Assembly: GCF_004328645.1 (NCBI RefSeq)
Contig: NZ_CP031395.1
Location: forward strand, 2,753,501-2,817,500
DNA length: 64,000 nucleotides
Direction of reading: 5' to 3'
Source of the DNA: Hylemonella gracilis
GTDB lineage: Bacteria; Pseudomonadota; Gammaproteobacteria; Burkholderiales; Burkholderiaceae_C
This document shows, piece by piece, positions 9,841-21,670 of this stretch. Both the position numbers and the translations under genes were made by a program. A model generated the notes under the pieces. It ran no database searches, had not been told where the DNA came from, and worked only from the letters and a program-made list of their open reading frames with translations. Within the stretch, counting starts at the first letter, position 1; each line of letters starts with the position of its first letter.

Positions 9841-11379
9841 ATGTCCACCGTCCTCGACACCACCGCCCAGGCCCCAGGTGTACCCGCACCGGTGCGCACG
9901 GGCCTGCGGTGGAACAACCGCTACGCCCAGCTCGGCCCGGCTTACGTCACCGCGCTCGCACCCCAGTCTCTGCCCGCCACGCATCCGCCCTATTGGGTGG
10001 GCCAAAGCCGCGCGGTCGGCGATTGGCTAGGCCTGGCGCCAGACTGGACCACATCCGAAGACCTGTTGGCCGCCCTGACGGGCAACGCACCCCTGGTTGG
10101 CAGCGCGCCCGTGGCCACCGTCTACAGCGGCCATCAGTTCGGTGTCTGGGCCGGGCAACTGGGCGACGGCCGCGCCCTGCTTCTTGGTGAAGTACAGGGC
10201 GAGACGGACAGCGGCCTGGAAATCCAGCTCAAAGGCGCGGGCCGCACGCCCTATTCCCGCATGGGCGATGGCCGCGCCGTGCTGCGCTCCTCCATCCGCG
10301 AATTCCTGGCCAGCGAGGCCATGCACGCGCTGGGCGTGCCGACTACGCGCGCGCTCTGCGTCACGGGCTCGGACGCGCCGGTGCGCCGCGAGACCGTCGA
10401 AACCGCCGCCGTCGTCACCCGCGTGGCGCCCAGCTTCATCCGCTTCGGCCACTTCGAGCATTTCGCGTCGCGCGAGCAGTTCGATGAACTGCGCGTGCTG
10501 GCCGACTACGTGATCGACCGGTACTACCCCGAGTGCCGCACCACCGACGCCTACCAAGGCAATGCCTACGCTGCCCTGCTGGCGGCCGTGAGCGAGCGCA
10601 CGGCGGTGCTGCTGGCGCACTGGCAGGCCGTGGGCTTCTGCCATGGCGTGATGAACACGGACAACATGAGCATCCTGGGCCTGACTCTGGACTACGGCCC
10701 CTATCAGTTCCTCGACGGCTATGACCCGGGCCACATCTGCAACCACAGCGACACGCAGGGCCGTTACGCCTACGCGCGCCAGCCCAACGTGGCTTACTGG
10801 AACCTGCACGCACTGGCCCAGGCGCTCATGCCGCTGATCGAAGACGAAACCCTGGCCCAGGCCGCCGTGGATGTGTACCGCGAGCGCTTCCCGCTCGAAC
10901 TCGACCTGCGCTACCGCGCCAAGCTGGGCCTGCGCACGGAACAAGCCGACGACCGGCCCCTGCTCGAAGCCACCTTGCGACTGCTGGCCGGCGAGCGCAC
11001 GGACTACACGATTTTCTGGCGGCGCCTGAGCCAACACGTCGCGGCCAGCGTACGGGGCGCCTCCGAGGCGCAGGCCCTGCGCGACCTGTTCATCGACACC
11101 GCCCCTTTCGACGCCTGGTTGGGCCGCTACGAAACGCGCCTGAGCCAAGAGAACCAGCCGGACAGCGCACACACCATGCTCAGCGTGAACCCCAAGTTCG
11201 TGCTGCGCAACTGGCTGGGCGAGCAAGCCATCCGTCGGGCCCGTGAACAAGACCAGAGCGGCGTGGCCCGGCTGCTCGCTTTGCTGGAACGCCCGCACGA
11301 CGAGCACCCTGGCCATGAGGCCGAGGCCGGCTTCCCGCCCGACTGGGCGTCCTCCATCGAAATCAGCTGCTCGTCCTGA
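9841..11379 (+). CDS. selO: Protein adenylyltransferase SelO (YdiU/UPF0061)
   Basis: A 512-residue pseudokinase-fold enzyme that transfers AMP to Ser, Thr or Tyr of target proteins, known in E. coli to act in oxidative stress. Characteristic blocks are [39 protein letters not shown] and [22 protein letters not shown]. It ends in SCSS, where eukaryotic SelO has selenocysteine and bacteria have cysteine. It lies directly before msrB, a methionine sulfoxide reductase, which fits a redox-stress link. Confidence 0.94.
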   Translation: MSTVLDTTAQAPGVPAPVRTGLRWNNRYAQLGPAYVTALAPQSLPATHPPYWVGQSRAVGDWLGLAPDWTTSEDLLAALTGNAPLVGSAPVATVYSGHQFGVWAGQLGDGRALLLGEVQGETDSGLEIQLKGAGRTPYSRMGDGRAVLRSSIREFLASEAMHALGVPTTRALCVTGSDAPVRRETVETAAVVTRVAPSFIRFGHFEHFASREQFDELRVLADYVIDRYYPECRTTDAYQGNAYAALLAAVSERTAVLLAHWQAVGFCHGVMNTDNMSILGLTLDYGPYQFLDGYDPGHICNHSDTQGRYAYARQPNVAYWNLHALAQALMPLIEDETLAQAAVDVYRERFPLELDLRYRAKLGLRTEQADDRPLLEATLRLLAGERTDYTIFWRRLSQHVAASVRGASEAQALRDLFIDTAPFDAWLGRYETRLSQENQPDSAHTMLSVNPKFVLRNWLGEQAIRRAREQDQSGVARLLALLERPHDEHPGHEAEAGFPPDWASSIEISCSS

Positions 11380-11431
11380 GCCTCTGCCTGACCCCTTGTT
11401 GCCCCTTCTTTCTTGACCTCTGAGCCGCACC

Positions 11432-11839
11432 ATGAGCTACGCCATCCAGAAATCCGCCGCCGAGTGGCAGGCCCTGCTCGCCGCCAAGCACGCCGAACCC
11501 GGCGCCTACCAAGTCACGCGCCACGCCGCGACCGAGCGCCCCTATACCGGCAAGTACGAGAACTTCTGGCAGGCCGGCAGCTACCACTGCATCTGCTGCG
11601 GCGCACGCCTGTTCGAATCGGACACCAAGTTCGACGCCGGTTGTGGCTGGCCCAGCTTCTCCGAACCGGTCACCCCACAGGCCATCGAGGAACGCCACGA
11701 CATGAGCCATGGCATGGTGCGCGTGGAAACTGTCTGCAGCCAGTGCGGCGCGCACCTCGGCCATGTCTTCGAAGACGGCCCGACACCCACCGGACTGCGC
11801 TATTGCATGAACTCGGCCGCGCTGGAACATAAGAGTTGA
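11432..11839 (+). CDS. msrB: Peptide-methionine (R)-S-oxide reductase MsrB
   Basis: A 135-residue zinc-type MsrB that repairs methionine-R-sulfoxide in proteins. Zinc cysteines are C53/C56 (CICCG) and C102/C105 (CSQCG). The catalytic cysteine is C125 in [11 protein letters not shown]. Start ATG 11432. It stands 52 bp after selO in the same direction, so co-transcription is plausible. Confidence 0.95.
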   Translation: MSYAIQKSAAEWQALLAAKHAEPGAYQVTRHAATERPYTGKYENFWQAGSYHCICCGARLFESDTKFDAGCGWPSFSEPVTPQAIEERHDMSHGMVRVETVCSQCGAHLGHVFEDGPTPTGLRYCMNSAALEHKS

Positions 11840-11899
11840 CCCCCTGAGGCGCTACGCGCCTTCGCCCCTGAACGCCAACCTTAGGTGGCAGGGGGACGC
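11840..11899. repeat. Intergenic palindromic element after msrB
   Basis: Nested inverted repeat starting at the msrB stop. The outer arms are CCCCCTG (11840-11846) and CAGGGGG (11889-11895); the inner hairpin is AGGCGC-TAC-GCGCCT. The form resembles family-wide palindromic intergenic elements of Comamonadaceae-type genomes (recollection, not checked) and could also end msrB transcription. Confidence 0.45.
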
Positions 11900-11973
11900 A
11901 CTCAGCGGCCTGGCAAAGCCAGTTCCGCGAGTGCCCTGGTTTTTCGGTCTTGCTCCTCGCAGATAATTTCCTG

Positions 11974-12531
11974 ATGAAACTCCTGCTCGACTTTCTCCCC
12001 CTGCTCTTCTTCTTCGGGGCCTACAAGCTCTACGGCATCTACACCGCCACCGCCGTGCTGATGGCCGCCACCGTCGTGCAGATGGCCATCATCTACAGCA
12101 TCGACCGCAAACTGCAGGCCATGCACAAGATCACGCTGGCGCTGATCCTGATCTTCGGCGCGCTCACCCTGACCCTGCACGACGACCGCTTCATCAAGTG
12201 GAAACCCACGGTGCTCTACGCCGCCATGGCCCTGGCCTTGGGCGTGGCCGTCTGGGGCCTGCGCAAGAACTTCCTCAAGCTGCTGCTGGGCAGCCAGCTC
12301 AGCCTGCCGGACGCCGTGTGGATGCGGCTCAACGGCGCCTGGGTCGTGTACTGCGCCTTCATGGCGGCCATCAACGGCTACGTGGCAGCTTATTTCAGCA
12401 CCGAGACCTGGGTCAACTTCAAGCTCTGGGGTTATGTCTTCCCCCTGGTCTTCATCGTCGGCCAGGGCTTCTACGTCGCGCGCCACCTCAAGACCGAAAC
12501 CGCGCCCGGCAAGGACGTTGACGCCCCATGA
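11974..12531 (+). CDS. yciB: Intracellular septation protein A (YciB/IspZ)
   Basis: An inner-membrane protein of 185 residues with about five hydrophobic segments. It starts [26 protein letters not shown], the conserved YciB N-terminus. The internal [13 protein letters not shown] and the C-terminal [17 protein letters not shown] are also conserved. YciB acts in cell-envelope or septum integrity. ATG 11974 is chosen over an upstream in-frame start because it begins the conserved block. It overlaps the following bolA gene by 4 bp (ATGA). Confidence 0.92.
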   Translation: MKLLLDFLPLLFFFGAYKLYGIYTATAVLMAATVVQMAIIYSIDRKLQAMHKITLALILIFGALTLTLHDDRFIKWKPTVLYAAMALALGVAVWGLRKNFLKLLLGSQLSLPDAVWMRLNGAWVVYCAFMAAINGYVAAYFSTETWVNFKLWGYVFPLVFIVGQGFYVARHLKTETAPGKDVDAP

Positions 12532-12842
12532 ACGAGCGGGACATGGCCGCGCGCATGCACGCCGTGCTGCAGGAACGCCTGCAAACCACTGCGCTGGAAG
12601 TCCTGGACGAAAGCGCTGCCCACCTGGGCCACGCCGGATCGAACGGCACGGGCTACGGCACCCATTTCCGGGTGCGCATCGCCAGCCCGCGGTTCGCGGG
12701 CCAAGCGCGCCTGGCGCAACACCGCCTTGTGTATGATGCGCTGCACGATTTTTTCGACCCCCACAACAAGCACAGTGCCGCCGCAGGCACCCACGGCGAA
12801 CCCAGAGGCAGCGTGCATGCGCTGGCCATCGAGATCCTCTGA
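12528..12842 (+). CDS. bolA: BolA family protein
   Basis: A 104-residue BolA-fold protein. The core is [28 protein letters not shown], about residues 45-72, with the helix-turn-helix-like FAG motif. BolA proteins partner with monothiol glutaredoxins in iron-sulfur handling and affect cell shape and stress responses. The ATGA overlap with yciB shows translational coupling. A yciB-bolA-parvulin order is common in betaproteobacteria. Confidence 0.9.
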   Translation: MNERDMAARMHAVLQERLQTTALEVLDESAAHLGHAGSNGTGYGTHFRVRIASPRFAGQARLAQHRLVYDALHDFFDPHNKHSAAAGTHGEPRGSVHALAIEIL

Positions 12843-12893
12843 AGCTCGCCCTTCCTCCACCGTTTTCCCCTTCTTTCCTCCTTCTGAACCATC

Positions 12894-13694
12894 ATGAAGA
12901 AAACGCTTTCCGCGACTTCCACGGCCCTGTCCGCCGCCCTCGTGCTTGGCGCGCTGGCCCTGCCCGCTTCCGTCGCCCAGGCCCAAAACCTGGCCGTCGT
13001 CAACGGCAAGCCCATCCCCACGGCGCGCGTGGACGCGCTGGCTCGCCAGGTGCTGCGCGGCCAGCCGCCCACGCCGGAAATCATGGAAGAGCTCAAGCAG
13101 GCCGTGATCGACCGTGAACTGCTGGCGCAGGAAGCACGCCGCCAGGGTCTCGCGGCCACGCCCGAGTACCGCGCACAAATCGAGTTCGCGCAGGAATCGC
13201 TGCTGATCCGTGAACTGGTGACCCGCTTCCAGGAAACCAACCCGGTCACCGACGCCGACTTCCAGGCCGAATACCAGCGCTTCGTGGCCGCCAATGGCGG
13301 CAAGGAATACCACGCCCGCCACATCCTGGTCGCCACCGAGGCCGAGGCGCTGGCCCTGCTGGCCCAGCTCAAGAAGGGCGCGAAGTTCGACGCCCTGGCC
13401 AAGCAACACTCCAAGGACCCGGGCTCCGCCCCGCGCGGCGGTGACCTGGACTGGGCGCCCGCCCAGGGGTATGTGCCCGAATTCGCCGCCGCCCTGCAGG
13501 CACTCGGCAAGGGCCAGACCAGCGAAGCGCCGGTGCAGACCCAGTTCGGCTGGCACCTGCTCCAGGTGGAAGACGTGCGCGACATCCAGTTGCCCTCGCT
13601 CGATGACGTGAAACCCCAGATGGCCCAGGAAATCGGCAAGCAGAAGTTCGAGGAATTCCAGAAGAATCTGCGGGCCAAGGCCAAGATCAAGTAA
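12894..13694 (+). CDS. Periplasmic peptidyl-prolyl isomerase, parvulin type
   Basis: A 266-residue secreted foldase. The signal peptide runs to about residue 29 (ASVAQAQ). A SurA/PrsA-like N-terminal helical part is followed by a parvulin domain at about residues 135-230 (YHARHILVATE...SKDPGSAPRGGDLDWAPAQGYVPEF...VQTQFGWHLLQVED). It catalyses cis-trans isomerisation of prolyl bonds in exported proteins. It is followed by a clear hairpin terminator. Confidence 0.92.
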   Translation: MKKTLSATSTALSAALVLGALALPASVAQAQNLAVVNGKPIPTARVDALARQVLRGQPPTPEIMEELKQAVIDRELLAQEARRQGLAATPEYRAQIEFAQESLLIRELVTRFQETNPVTDADFQAEYQRFVAANGGKEYHARHILVATEAEALALLAQLKKGAKFDALAKQHSKDPGSAPRGGDLDWAPAQGYVPEFAAALQALGKGQTSEAPVQTQFGWHLLQVEDVRDIQLPSLDDVKPQMAQEIGKQKFEEFQKNLRAKAKIK

Positions 13695-13747
13695 GCCGTA
13701 CCGGCGGCCAAGCGACGAGCGAACCCCGTCCTACTGGTCACCCCAGC

Positions 13748-13769
13748 AAACGCGGCCTCGGCCGCGTTT
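13748..13769 (+). terminator. Hairpin terminator after parvulin gene
   Basis: A 10-bp arm AAACGCGGCC and its exact complement GGCCGCGTTT are separated by two bases. A short T-containing stretch (GTCGTTTC) follows. Located 54 bp after the stop and before the next gene. Confidence 0.65.
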
Positions 13770-13801
13770 GTCGTTTCAGGCTGGGATAATCCCGCCCCAT
13801 C

Positions 13802-15796
13802 ATGTCGTCCCGCCTCGCCCAGCACCTCGAACTCCTCGCCCCCGCCCGCGACGCCGCCATCGGCATCGAGGCGATCAACCACGGCGCGGACGCCGTCTAC
13901 ATCGGCGGCCCCTCCTTCGGCGCGCGCGACAAGGCCGGCAACCCCATCGGCGAAATCGAGCGGCTCTGCGCCCACGCCCACCACCATGGCGCGCGCATCT
14001 TCGTCACGCACAACACCATCCTGCGTGACGACGAACTCGAGGGCGCGCGCCGCATGGCCTGGGACCTGTGGAACGCGGGTGTGGACGCGCTGATCGTGCA
14101 GGACATGGGCCTGACCATGCTGGACCTGCCGCCTATCCAGCTGCACGCCAGTACCCAGACCGACATCCGCACGCCGGAGAAAGCCCGCTTCCTGCAGGAC
14201 GCAGGCTTCTCGCAAATGGTGCTGGCGCGCGAGCTGACGCTGAAGCAGATCGGCGCGATCAAGGCCGAAGTCCGCGACGCCACGCTCGAGTTCTTCATCC
14301 ACGGCGCGCTCTGCGTGGCCTACAGCGGCAACTGCTACATCAGCCATGCCGTCACGGGCCGCAGCGCCAACCGGGGCAGTTGCAGCCAGGAATGCCGCCA
14401 GCCCTGGACGGTGACGGACAGCGCGGGCCGCATCGTCGCGCACGACAAGCATGTGCTCTCGCTCAAGGACAACGACCAGAGCGCCAACCTCGAGGCCCTG
14501 GTCGACGCGGGCATCCGCAGCTTCAAGATCGAAGGGCGCTACAAGGACATGGCGACCGTCAAGAACGTGACGGCGCATTACCGCCAACTGGTGGACCAAT
14601 TGCTGGAACGCCGCCCCGAATTCGCCGCCAGCTCCGACGGCCACTGCCGCTACACCTTCGCGCCCGACCCCGAGCGCGGCTTCAACCGCGGCGGCACGGA
14701 CTACTTCGTCAACGGCCGCCGGGAGGACATCGGCGCCTTCGACACGCCCAAGCACGCCGGCATTGCCATCGGCCATGTCACGCGCGTCCACGCCGACAGC
14801 TTCGACGTGGAACTGAACAGCGCCGAACTGGCCCTGAACAACGGCGACGCCCTGACCTGGTGGGACCGCCAAGGCGAACTGCAGGGCGTGCCGGTGAACG
14901 TGGCGCAGTCCCTGGGCGGTAGGCTCTGGCGCGTCTTCCCCAACATGCCCAAGGAGATGCAGGGCCAGGCGGTTTCCGCGCTCAAGGACCTGCGCAAGGA
15001 CGCGGAGATCAGCCGCAACCGCGACATGGCCTGGGAACGCCTGCTCGACAAAAAATCCGCCGAGCGCCTGATCCCCGTCACGTTGACCCTGCAGGAAACA
15101 GACACCGGTTTCGCCCTAACCCTCAGCGACGGTCAGCACGGCGCAAGCGCCGAGCTGCGGTATCCGCACGAAGCCGCCAAGGACGCGGCCCGCGCCGAAG
15201 CCACGCTGCGCGAGCACCTGGGCAAACTCGGCGGCACGCTCTTCGAGGCGGAAGCGCAGAACATCATCTTGGAACTGAGCCAGCCTTGGTTCGTCCCCGC
15301 CAGCCTGCTCAACGCCCTGCGCCGCGACGCCGTGGCCGCGCTCGAAGCCGCGCGCGCTGCGACCTGGCAACGCCTGCCCAAGGCCCAGCCGGTGGAACCG
15401 CCCGTGCCCTACCCCGAAGACACGCTGAGCTACCTGGCCAACGTCTACAACAGCCAGGCCGCCGCCTTCTACGCCCGCCATGGCGTGAAGGTGATCGATG
15501 CTGCCTACGAAAGCCACGAGGAACTGGGCGAAGCCAGCCTCATGATCACCAAGCACTGCGTGCGCTTTTCATTGAGCCTGTGCCCCAAGCAGGCCAAGGG
15601 CGTCACCGGCGTGCAAGGCACCGTGCGCGCCGAGCCCATGACCATCACCCAGGGCAAGGAGAAATTCACCCTGCGCTTCGACTGCAAGCCCTGCGAGATG
15701 CACGTCGTGGGCAAGATCAAGCCCTCGGTGATCAAGCAGCAGGCGCGGGAAGTGCCGTTGACGTTTTATCGGACTCGGCCTGGGGTGTCGGTTTAG
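13802..15796 (+). CDS. rlhA: U32-family protein, RlhA-like (23S rRNA C2501 hydroxylation)
   Basis: A 664-residue U32 'peptidase' family protein. The length and the N-terminus LELLAPARDAAIGIEAINHGADAVYIGG match the RlhA (YdcP) branch rather than the shorter TrhP (YegQ). The four-cysteine region with CVAYSGNC and SCSQECRQPW (about residues 180-200) is the expected metal or cluster site. RlhA hydroxylates cytidine 2501 of 23S rRNA in E. coli; TrhP acts on tRNA. The assignment rests on length and sequence style. Confidence 0.85.
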   Translation: MSSRLAQHLELLAPARDAAIGIEAINHGADAVYIGGPSFGARDKAGNPIGEIERLCAHAHHHGARIFVTHNTILRDDELEGARRMAWDLWNAGVDALIVQDMGLTMLDLPPIQLHASTQTDIRTPEKARFLQDAGFSQMVLARELTLKQIGAIKAEVRDATLEFFIHGALCVAYSGNCYISHAVTGRSANRGSCSQECRQPWTVTDSAGRIVAHDKHVLSLKDNDQSANLEALVDAGIRSFKIEGRYKDMATVKNVTAHYRQLVDQLLERRPEFAASSDGHCRYTFAPDPERGFNRGGTDYFVNGRREDIGAFDTPKHAGIAIGHVTRVHADSFDVELNSAELALNNGDALTWWDRQGELQGVPVNVAQSLGGRLWRVFPNMPKEMQGQAVSALKDLRKDAEISRNRDMAWERLLDKKSAERLIPVTLTLQETDTGFALTLSDGQHGASAELRYPHEAAKDAARAEATLREHLGKLGGTLFEAEAQNIILELSQPWFVPASLLNALRRDAVAALEAARAATWQRLPKAQPVEPPVPYPEDTLSYLANVYNSQAAAFYARHGVKVIDAAYESHEELGEASLMITKHCVRFSLSLCPKQAKGVTGVQGTVRAEPMTITQGKEKFTLRFDCKPCEMHVVGKIKPSVIKQQAREVPLTFYRTRPGVSV

Positions 15797-15948
15797 CTGC
15801 GCGGGCAACTCGGGGGCTTCAGCGCCCTCGATTACCGGGGCGACTCAAGGGCGAGAACAAAGGAAACTATTGAACCTCCTTGGTCGAACTAGAACGAAAT
15901 TGCTGTTAGCCCCCAAAGACTTGTCCCTCGGTTTTCTTTTTTCGGTTT

Positions 15949-16320
15949 TCAACTGCAGCTTGAGCTAGGGTAATAAGAACTCGCTCGCATTCCCTGGTTA
16001 CCTGTTACGTGAAAGCCAATCCCGTCTTTGCACCAAGTTTTTGTCGGCTTGTACTCAGCGACAAACGAAAAACCTCTTGCAGCCAATTCAGTATCCAATA
16101 CTGTTAGATCGACTGATCTATCGACAGAGCATTCAAATTTAATTGACACGCCCTGGCCCCGCCAAAGCGTCATTAGCTCCACGTCATTTTCGCAATAGGA
16201 CTTCAACCATTCCATGCTCTCTTTCATGAGTGGGAATTTCTGATTGACATCACGGGGGCCACAGCCCATTAAAAACGCCAAGATGAACGCCAAAGCAATT
16301 GAGCGAATGGTGCGTTTCAT
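15949..16320 (-). CDS. Small putative lipoprotein, hypothetical
   Basis: A 123-residue protein with a lipoprotein signal (about residues 1-20, lipobox LMGC, acylated Cys20). The mature part contains several further cysteines (YCEND, FECSVD, TWCKDG, and a terminal SSSCS), which may form disulfides in the periplasm. I do not recognise the family. The gene and its flanks (about 15880-16340) are visibly AT-richer than the neighbours and use codons rare elsewhere in the window, suggesting recent acquisition. It lies between convergent-facing large genes with no operon partner. Confidence 0.7.
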   Translation of the reverse strand: MKRTIRSIALAFILAFLMGCGPRDVNQKFPLMKESMEWLKSYCENDVELMTLWRGQGVSIKFECSVDRSVDLTVLDTELAARGFSFVAEYKPTKTWCKDGIGFHVTGNQGMRASSYYPSSSCS

Positions 16321-16400
16321 GGGGTCTGCCTTGATAACGAATCGGCCCTCTGGCTCACGCGATGTTCCATTGCCCGCTTTTTAACCGTGTGACTTGGCGC

Positions 16401-19364
16401 TCAAAACGCCCTTCCAACCGTCAGATACCCATGCGTCTCCTGCGGCCCATCCAGCCCCTTGGCGACGCCCAGCCGCACCTGCAGTCCCATCACGTACAGC
16501 AATTTCAACTCCCCCAGCAGCTCCACCCCCACGCCTCGCCAGTAGGCTGAGGGCGCGTCCTCGTCCCGGCCCCAGACGCCCCCCACGTCGTAGAACAGGC
16601 TGGCGGAAAGGCGATTGATGCCTACGGCCGGGACCATGAGGTGACGGTCGATGTCGGCCAGGGGCGTGCGCCATTCAAGGCTGGCCACACGTGCGTTGAC
16701 GCCCTGCAGTTCAGGCTCGTCACCGCTGTAGCCGCGCAGCGCGAGGGTGCGGTTGCCGAGTTGGACACCGAGCTGCAGGTTCTCGTCGGTCGCGCCGCCG
16801 AGTTGAAAGGCCTCGGTCCGTCCTTGGGCTCGGGCCTCGGTGTAGCGCAGGCCCAGCACGGTGCGCCCCAGGGGAACAAAGCCGCGCAAGTCCGTGCGCA
16901 GCACGCCGCCGTTGTAGTCCCCGTCACGGGGCAGGTCGTCACCATCTTCACCAGCGAAGGGTGCGTAGCTCTCGTAGAGCAGGCGGGCGTTCAGGCCCCG
17001 GTTCGCACCTTCGCTGCGCCAGTTGGCACCCCGGCTGTCGTAGTCCATCAAGGCAGCGGCCAGGCGGGTGTCTTCCAGGCGGTGCACTTTCTCGCTCTCG
17101 TTCTCGCTGTCCACGTCCACCCACTCACTGCGCTCCAGCGCGGCACCCAGGCCCAGGGTGAAACGCCGCTCCAGGGTCGGCCACAGGGCCGTACTCAGCC
17201 ATTGCACCTGGGTGTCGCGTTTGTAGGCCGTGGTTTCCGGGTCACTGCGTCCCCCCGTCCAGGCGCGCGCCTCGACCCTGCGGCTCAGCGCCAGGTGGTG
17301 CTGGCCGCGATAGAGGTATTCGAGGCTGCCCACGGTTTCCTGCTGCGTGGCTTCCAAGGCCAGCATGGCGGCGTACTGGTGCCAGCCCAGGGCGTCGCTG
17401 CCATCGGTCAGCACGCCCACGGTAAGAAGGCCATGGTCCGAAGACAGCACGGGCGCCCACCAGCGCGGGTACATGGAACGCCAGGCGGCGTAGTCCCGGG
17501 CCACGCCCAGGTCGCCAGCGCTCCGTGCGTCGCCGTTCAAGGCGTGCCCAGCCTCTGCACTGCCCTGCGGCGTCGGCGCGCCGGCCTGAGTGGGCACGGA
17601 AGCAATGGGAACCATGGGCGGCGTCTCGCTGGTCTCCACGGCGATGCCTTGCAAGGCCTGCGTGTCGGCCAAACGTCGCAATGCCTGCCCGCCCCGGGTG
17701 ACGGCCACCAGGCCCAGGCTGCCGTCGGCGGCAAGACCTGACTGGGCCGTGACGCCGGTGTAGGCATGACTCAGGCGTGACAGACGCGCGCCTTCCAAGC
17801 GCCAGACATTGGACTCCCCATCCTCTGCCAGCACCATGGTGAGCCCCGCGCGGTCTTGCGCCAGGCCATGGATGGGCCGGTCGCGGCGCAGCAGGGTGCG
17901 CGGCGCGGCCTGCGCTTGAGCCAGATCGAATTGCAGGATGCGCCAATCGGCGCCCCGGTGCGAGACGACGCTGATGCTGCGCTCGTCTGCGGCCAGATCG
18001 CTCAAGTCCCAGCCCGGAGGCGGCGCGTACACCACCCGCTCATTCCCGCCCCGTGTGTCCAGCCAGACCAGGCGGGTGGCGCCCGCTTCGTGCTGGAGCG
18101 CCGCGATGCCGGCCTGCGCGCCCTGCCCTGCGTACACCGCGCGGCGCAGCCGTGCGCAGTGGGTCAGTTGCTTCAAATCGCCATCTTGCAGGGCGTAGAG
18201 GTCATACACCAGCGTCCAGGCGTCGCACAGATCGGGCTGGGCGACAAGCACACGACCATCCGGCGCCGTTGTGACCCGCGTCATGGCATTGACTTCGGCC
18301 AGGTCGCTGCGCCGGCCATCGGCCGCGAAACGAACCAACTTGGGCCGCAGCAGGCCGTCGTCCAGCACGGCCAGCAGCGTGCCATCGGCCTGCATGGCCA
18401 CCGAGGGAATGCGAAACAACGGCCCGGTCAGGGCCGTGCCCATCACCTCGGGCTGACGACGGAGGTGGGCGGCGCGAGCATCCACCTGATTCGCGCGGTC
18501 GGCCAGAAACTCCTCCCACAGCACGTCCAGGGGCTTGCCGGTGATGGCCACGGGGTTGCTGTGCAGACGCGGCCAAAAGGGAGGATTGCCGCTGTAACGC
18601 GTGACCCAGCGTTGCGGCGCGTCGGCGCCGTAACGCCGAAACAGGAAGTCATAGAAGTAGGCGCCGTAGAGGTACTGCTTGGACAGAGGCAGCGCACGGC
18701 CATTGGCATTGAGTTCGCGCAGGCCGATGAAACCCTGCGCGCGCTCGGCGCGCAACCAGGCTTCGTAGACCGGGGCATGCAGGCGGCCCAGGCCGGACCA
18801 GGCGCCGTCGACCGGGGCTTGCGCGTCGGCTTGCATGCTTTCTACCTGCACCGCCAGTCCTTCCAGCACCCAGGACGGATTAAACAGATTGGGAATCAAA
18901 AACGGGTTGTTGCCGAAGATGTGTTGCCCCGCCTTGGGAAAACCCCGCACCTTGTCCAGGTGCACGGCATGGGTCAGTTCGTGCACCAGCAGCAGATCCA
19001 GCCAGGCACTGTTCTCGAGCAACTCACCTTCGTCAGGGGGCGCGAGCATGACACCGATCAAGTTGAAAGGCAGCGGTGTCGTGTAGCCGTTGGCCAAGTC
19101 GGTTTCGGTGATGACGACGATTTCGGTGCGTCCGCGCACACGCCACTGCAAGGCTTTGGTCACGCGCGGGTAAACGCGCTCGGCGGCGCGGGCCACCGCC
19201 TCGGCCTGGGCACGCTGCGCGGCGCGGTAATGGACACGGAAATTCGCGCTGTCGGCGGTCTGCCATTCGACCCGGGGGTCGGGGCTTTGCGCGAGCGCCA
19301 GGGCCGTGGCGCCGCACAACAGCAAGGCCAGGACGACCCGGCCCAAGAGGTTCTTCATGCACAT
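16401..19364 (-). CDS. Large secreted protein: HExxH metalloprotease motif plus propeller plus outer-membrane barrel
   Basis: A 987-residue protein from ATG 19364, preceded by GGGAG; ATG 19358 is an alternative. The signal peptide runs to about residue 26 (LALAQ). A gluzincin-like motif HELTH lies at residues 128-132, and a third zinc ligand candidate E168 in WVLEGLA, as in MA-clan peptidases. The middle, about 290-620, has repeated short strand-turn units (LAVLDDGLLRPKLVRFAADG, WRILQFDL and others) that look like a TolB-type beta-propeller. The last 300 residues alternate polar and hydrophobic residues, contain GLRYTEARAQG and end in a terminal aromatic (VGRAF), as in Omp85/surface-antigen barrels. 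This suggests an outer-membrane protein with a periplasmic or surface protease. Activity is inferred from the motif only. Confidence 0.8.
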   Translation of the reverse strand: MCMKNLLGRVVLALLLCGATALALAQSPDPRVEWQTADSANFRVHYRAAQRAQAEAVARAAERVYPRVTKALQWRVRGRTEIVVITETDLANGYTTPLPFNLIGVMLAPPDEGELLENSAWLDLLLVHELTHAVHLDKVRGFPKAGQHIFGNNPFLIPNLFNPSWVLEGLAVQVESMQADAQAPVDGAWSGLGRLHAPVYEAWLRAERAQGFIGLRELNANGRALPLSKQYLYGAYFYDFLFRRYGADAPQRWVTRYSGNPPFWPRLHSNPVAITGKPLDVLWEEFLADRANQVDARAAHLRRQPEVMGTALTGPLFRIPSVAMQADGTLLAVLDDGLLRPKLVRFAADGRRSDLAEVNAMTRVTTAPDGRVLVAQPDLCDAWTLVYDLYALQDGDLKQLTHCARLRRAVYAGQGAQAGIAALQHEAGATRLVWLDTRGGNERVVYAPPPGWDLSDLAADERSISVVSHRGADWRILQFDLAQAQAAPRTLLRRDRPIHGLAQDRAGLTMVLAEDGESNVWRLEGARLSRLSHAYTGVTAQSGLAADGSLGLVAVTRGGQALRRLADTQALQGIAVETSETPPMVPIASVPTQAGAPTPQGSAEAGHALNGDARSAGDLGVARDYAAWRSMYPRWWAPVLSSDHGLLTVGVLTDGSDALGWHQYAAMLALEATQQETVGSLEYLYRGQHHLALSRRVEARAWTGGRSDPETTAYKRDTQVQWLSTALWPTLERRFTLGLGAALERSEWVDVDSENESEKVHRLEDTRLAAALMDYDSRGANWRSEGANRGLNARLLYESYAPFAGEDGDDLPRDGDYNGGVLRTDLRGFVPLGRTVLGLRYTEARAQGRTEAFQLGGATDENLQLGVQLGNRTLALRGYSGDEPELQGVNARVASLEWRTPLADIDRHLMVPAVGINRLSASLFYDVGGVWGRDEDAPSAYWRGVGVELLGELKLLYVMGLQVRLGVAKGLDGPQETHGYLTVGRAF

Positions 19365-19393
19365 GCTTACTCTGACTCCCTCTGACAGATAAA

Positions 19394-21515
<2,122 letters not shown>

Positions 21516-21582
21516 GCCCACCGGCCGCGCCACACCTGGGGGTATACCTGAAGCAGCCAGGGGCTGCGGCCCCGCCTCCGGT

Positions 21583-21596
21583 TTGATCTGTGTCAA
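21583..21596 (+). promoter_or_regulatory. FNR/Anr-like box
   Basis: TTGAT-CTGT-GTCAA (with flanking T and A making TTTGAT...GTCAAA) matches the FNR/Anr consensus TTGAT-N4-ATCAA at nine of ten positions. It lies 75 bp before the Lrp-type gene, a suitable distance for activation under low oxygen. Confidence 0.5.
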
Positions 21597-21670
21597 AGGG
21601 CAGCGCAGCAGGCCGCTTCTGCCTGCGGTCAAGGGCCCTGATCAGCCGCAATCCATCCCATAATTTATCG

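Noticed and set aside
12653..14872. Long minus-strand frame of more than 700 codons spanning several plus-strand genes.
   Set aside because: It covers bolA, the parvulin gene and the start of the RlhA-like gene on the other strand, all with clear families. No domain is visible in it.
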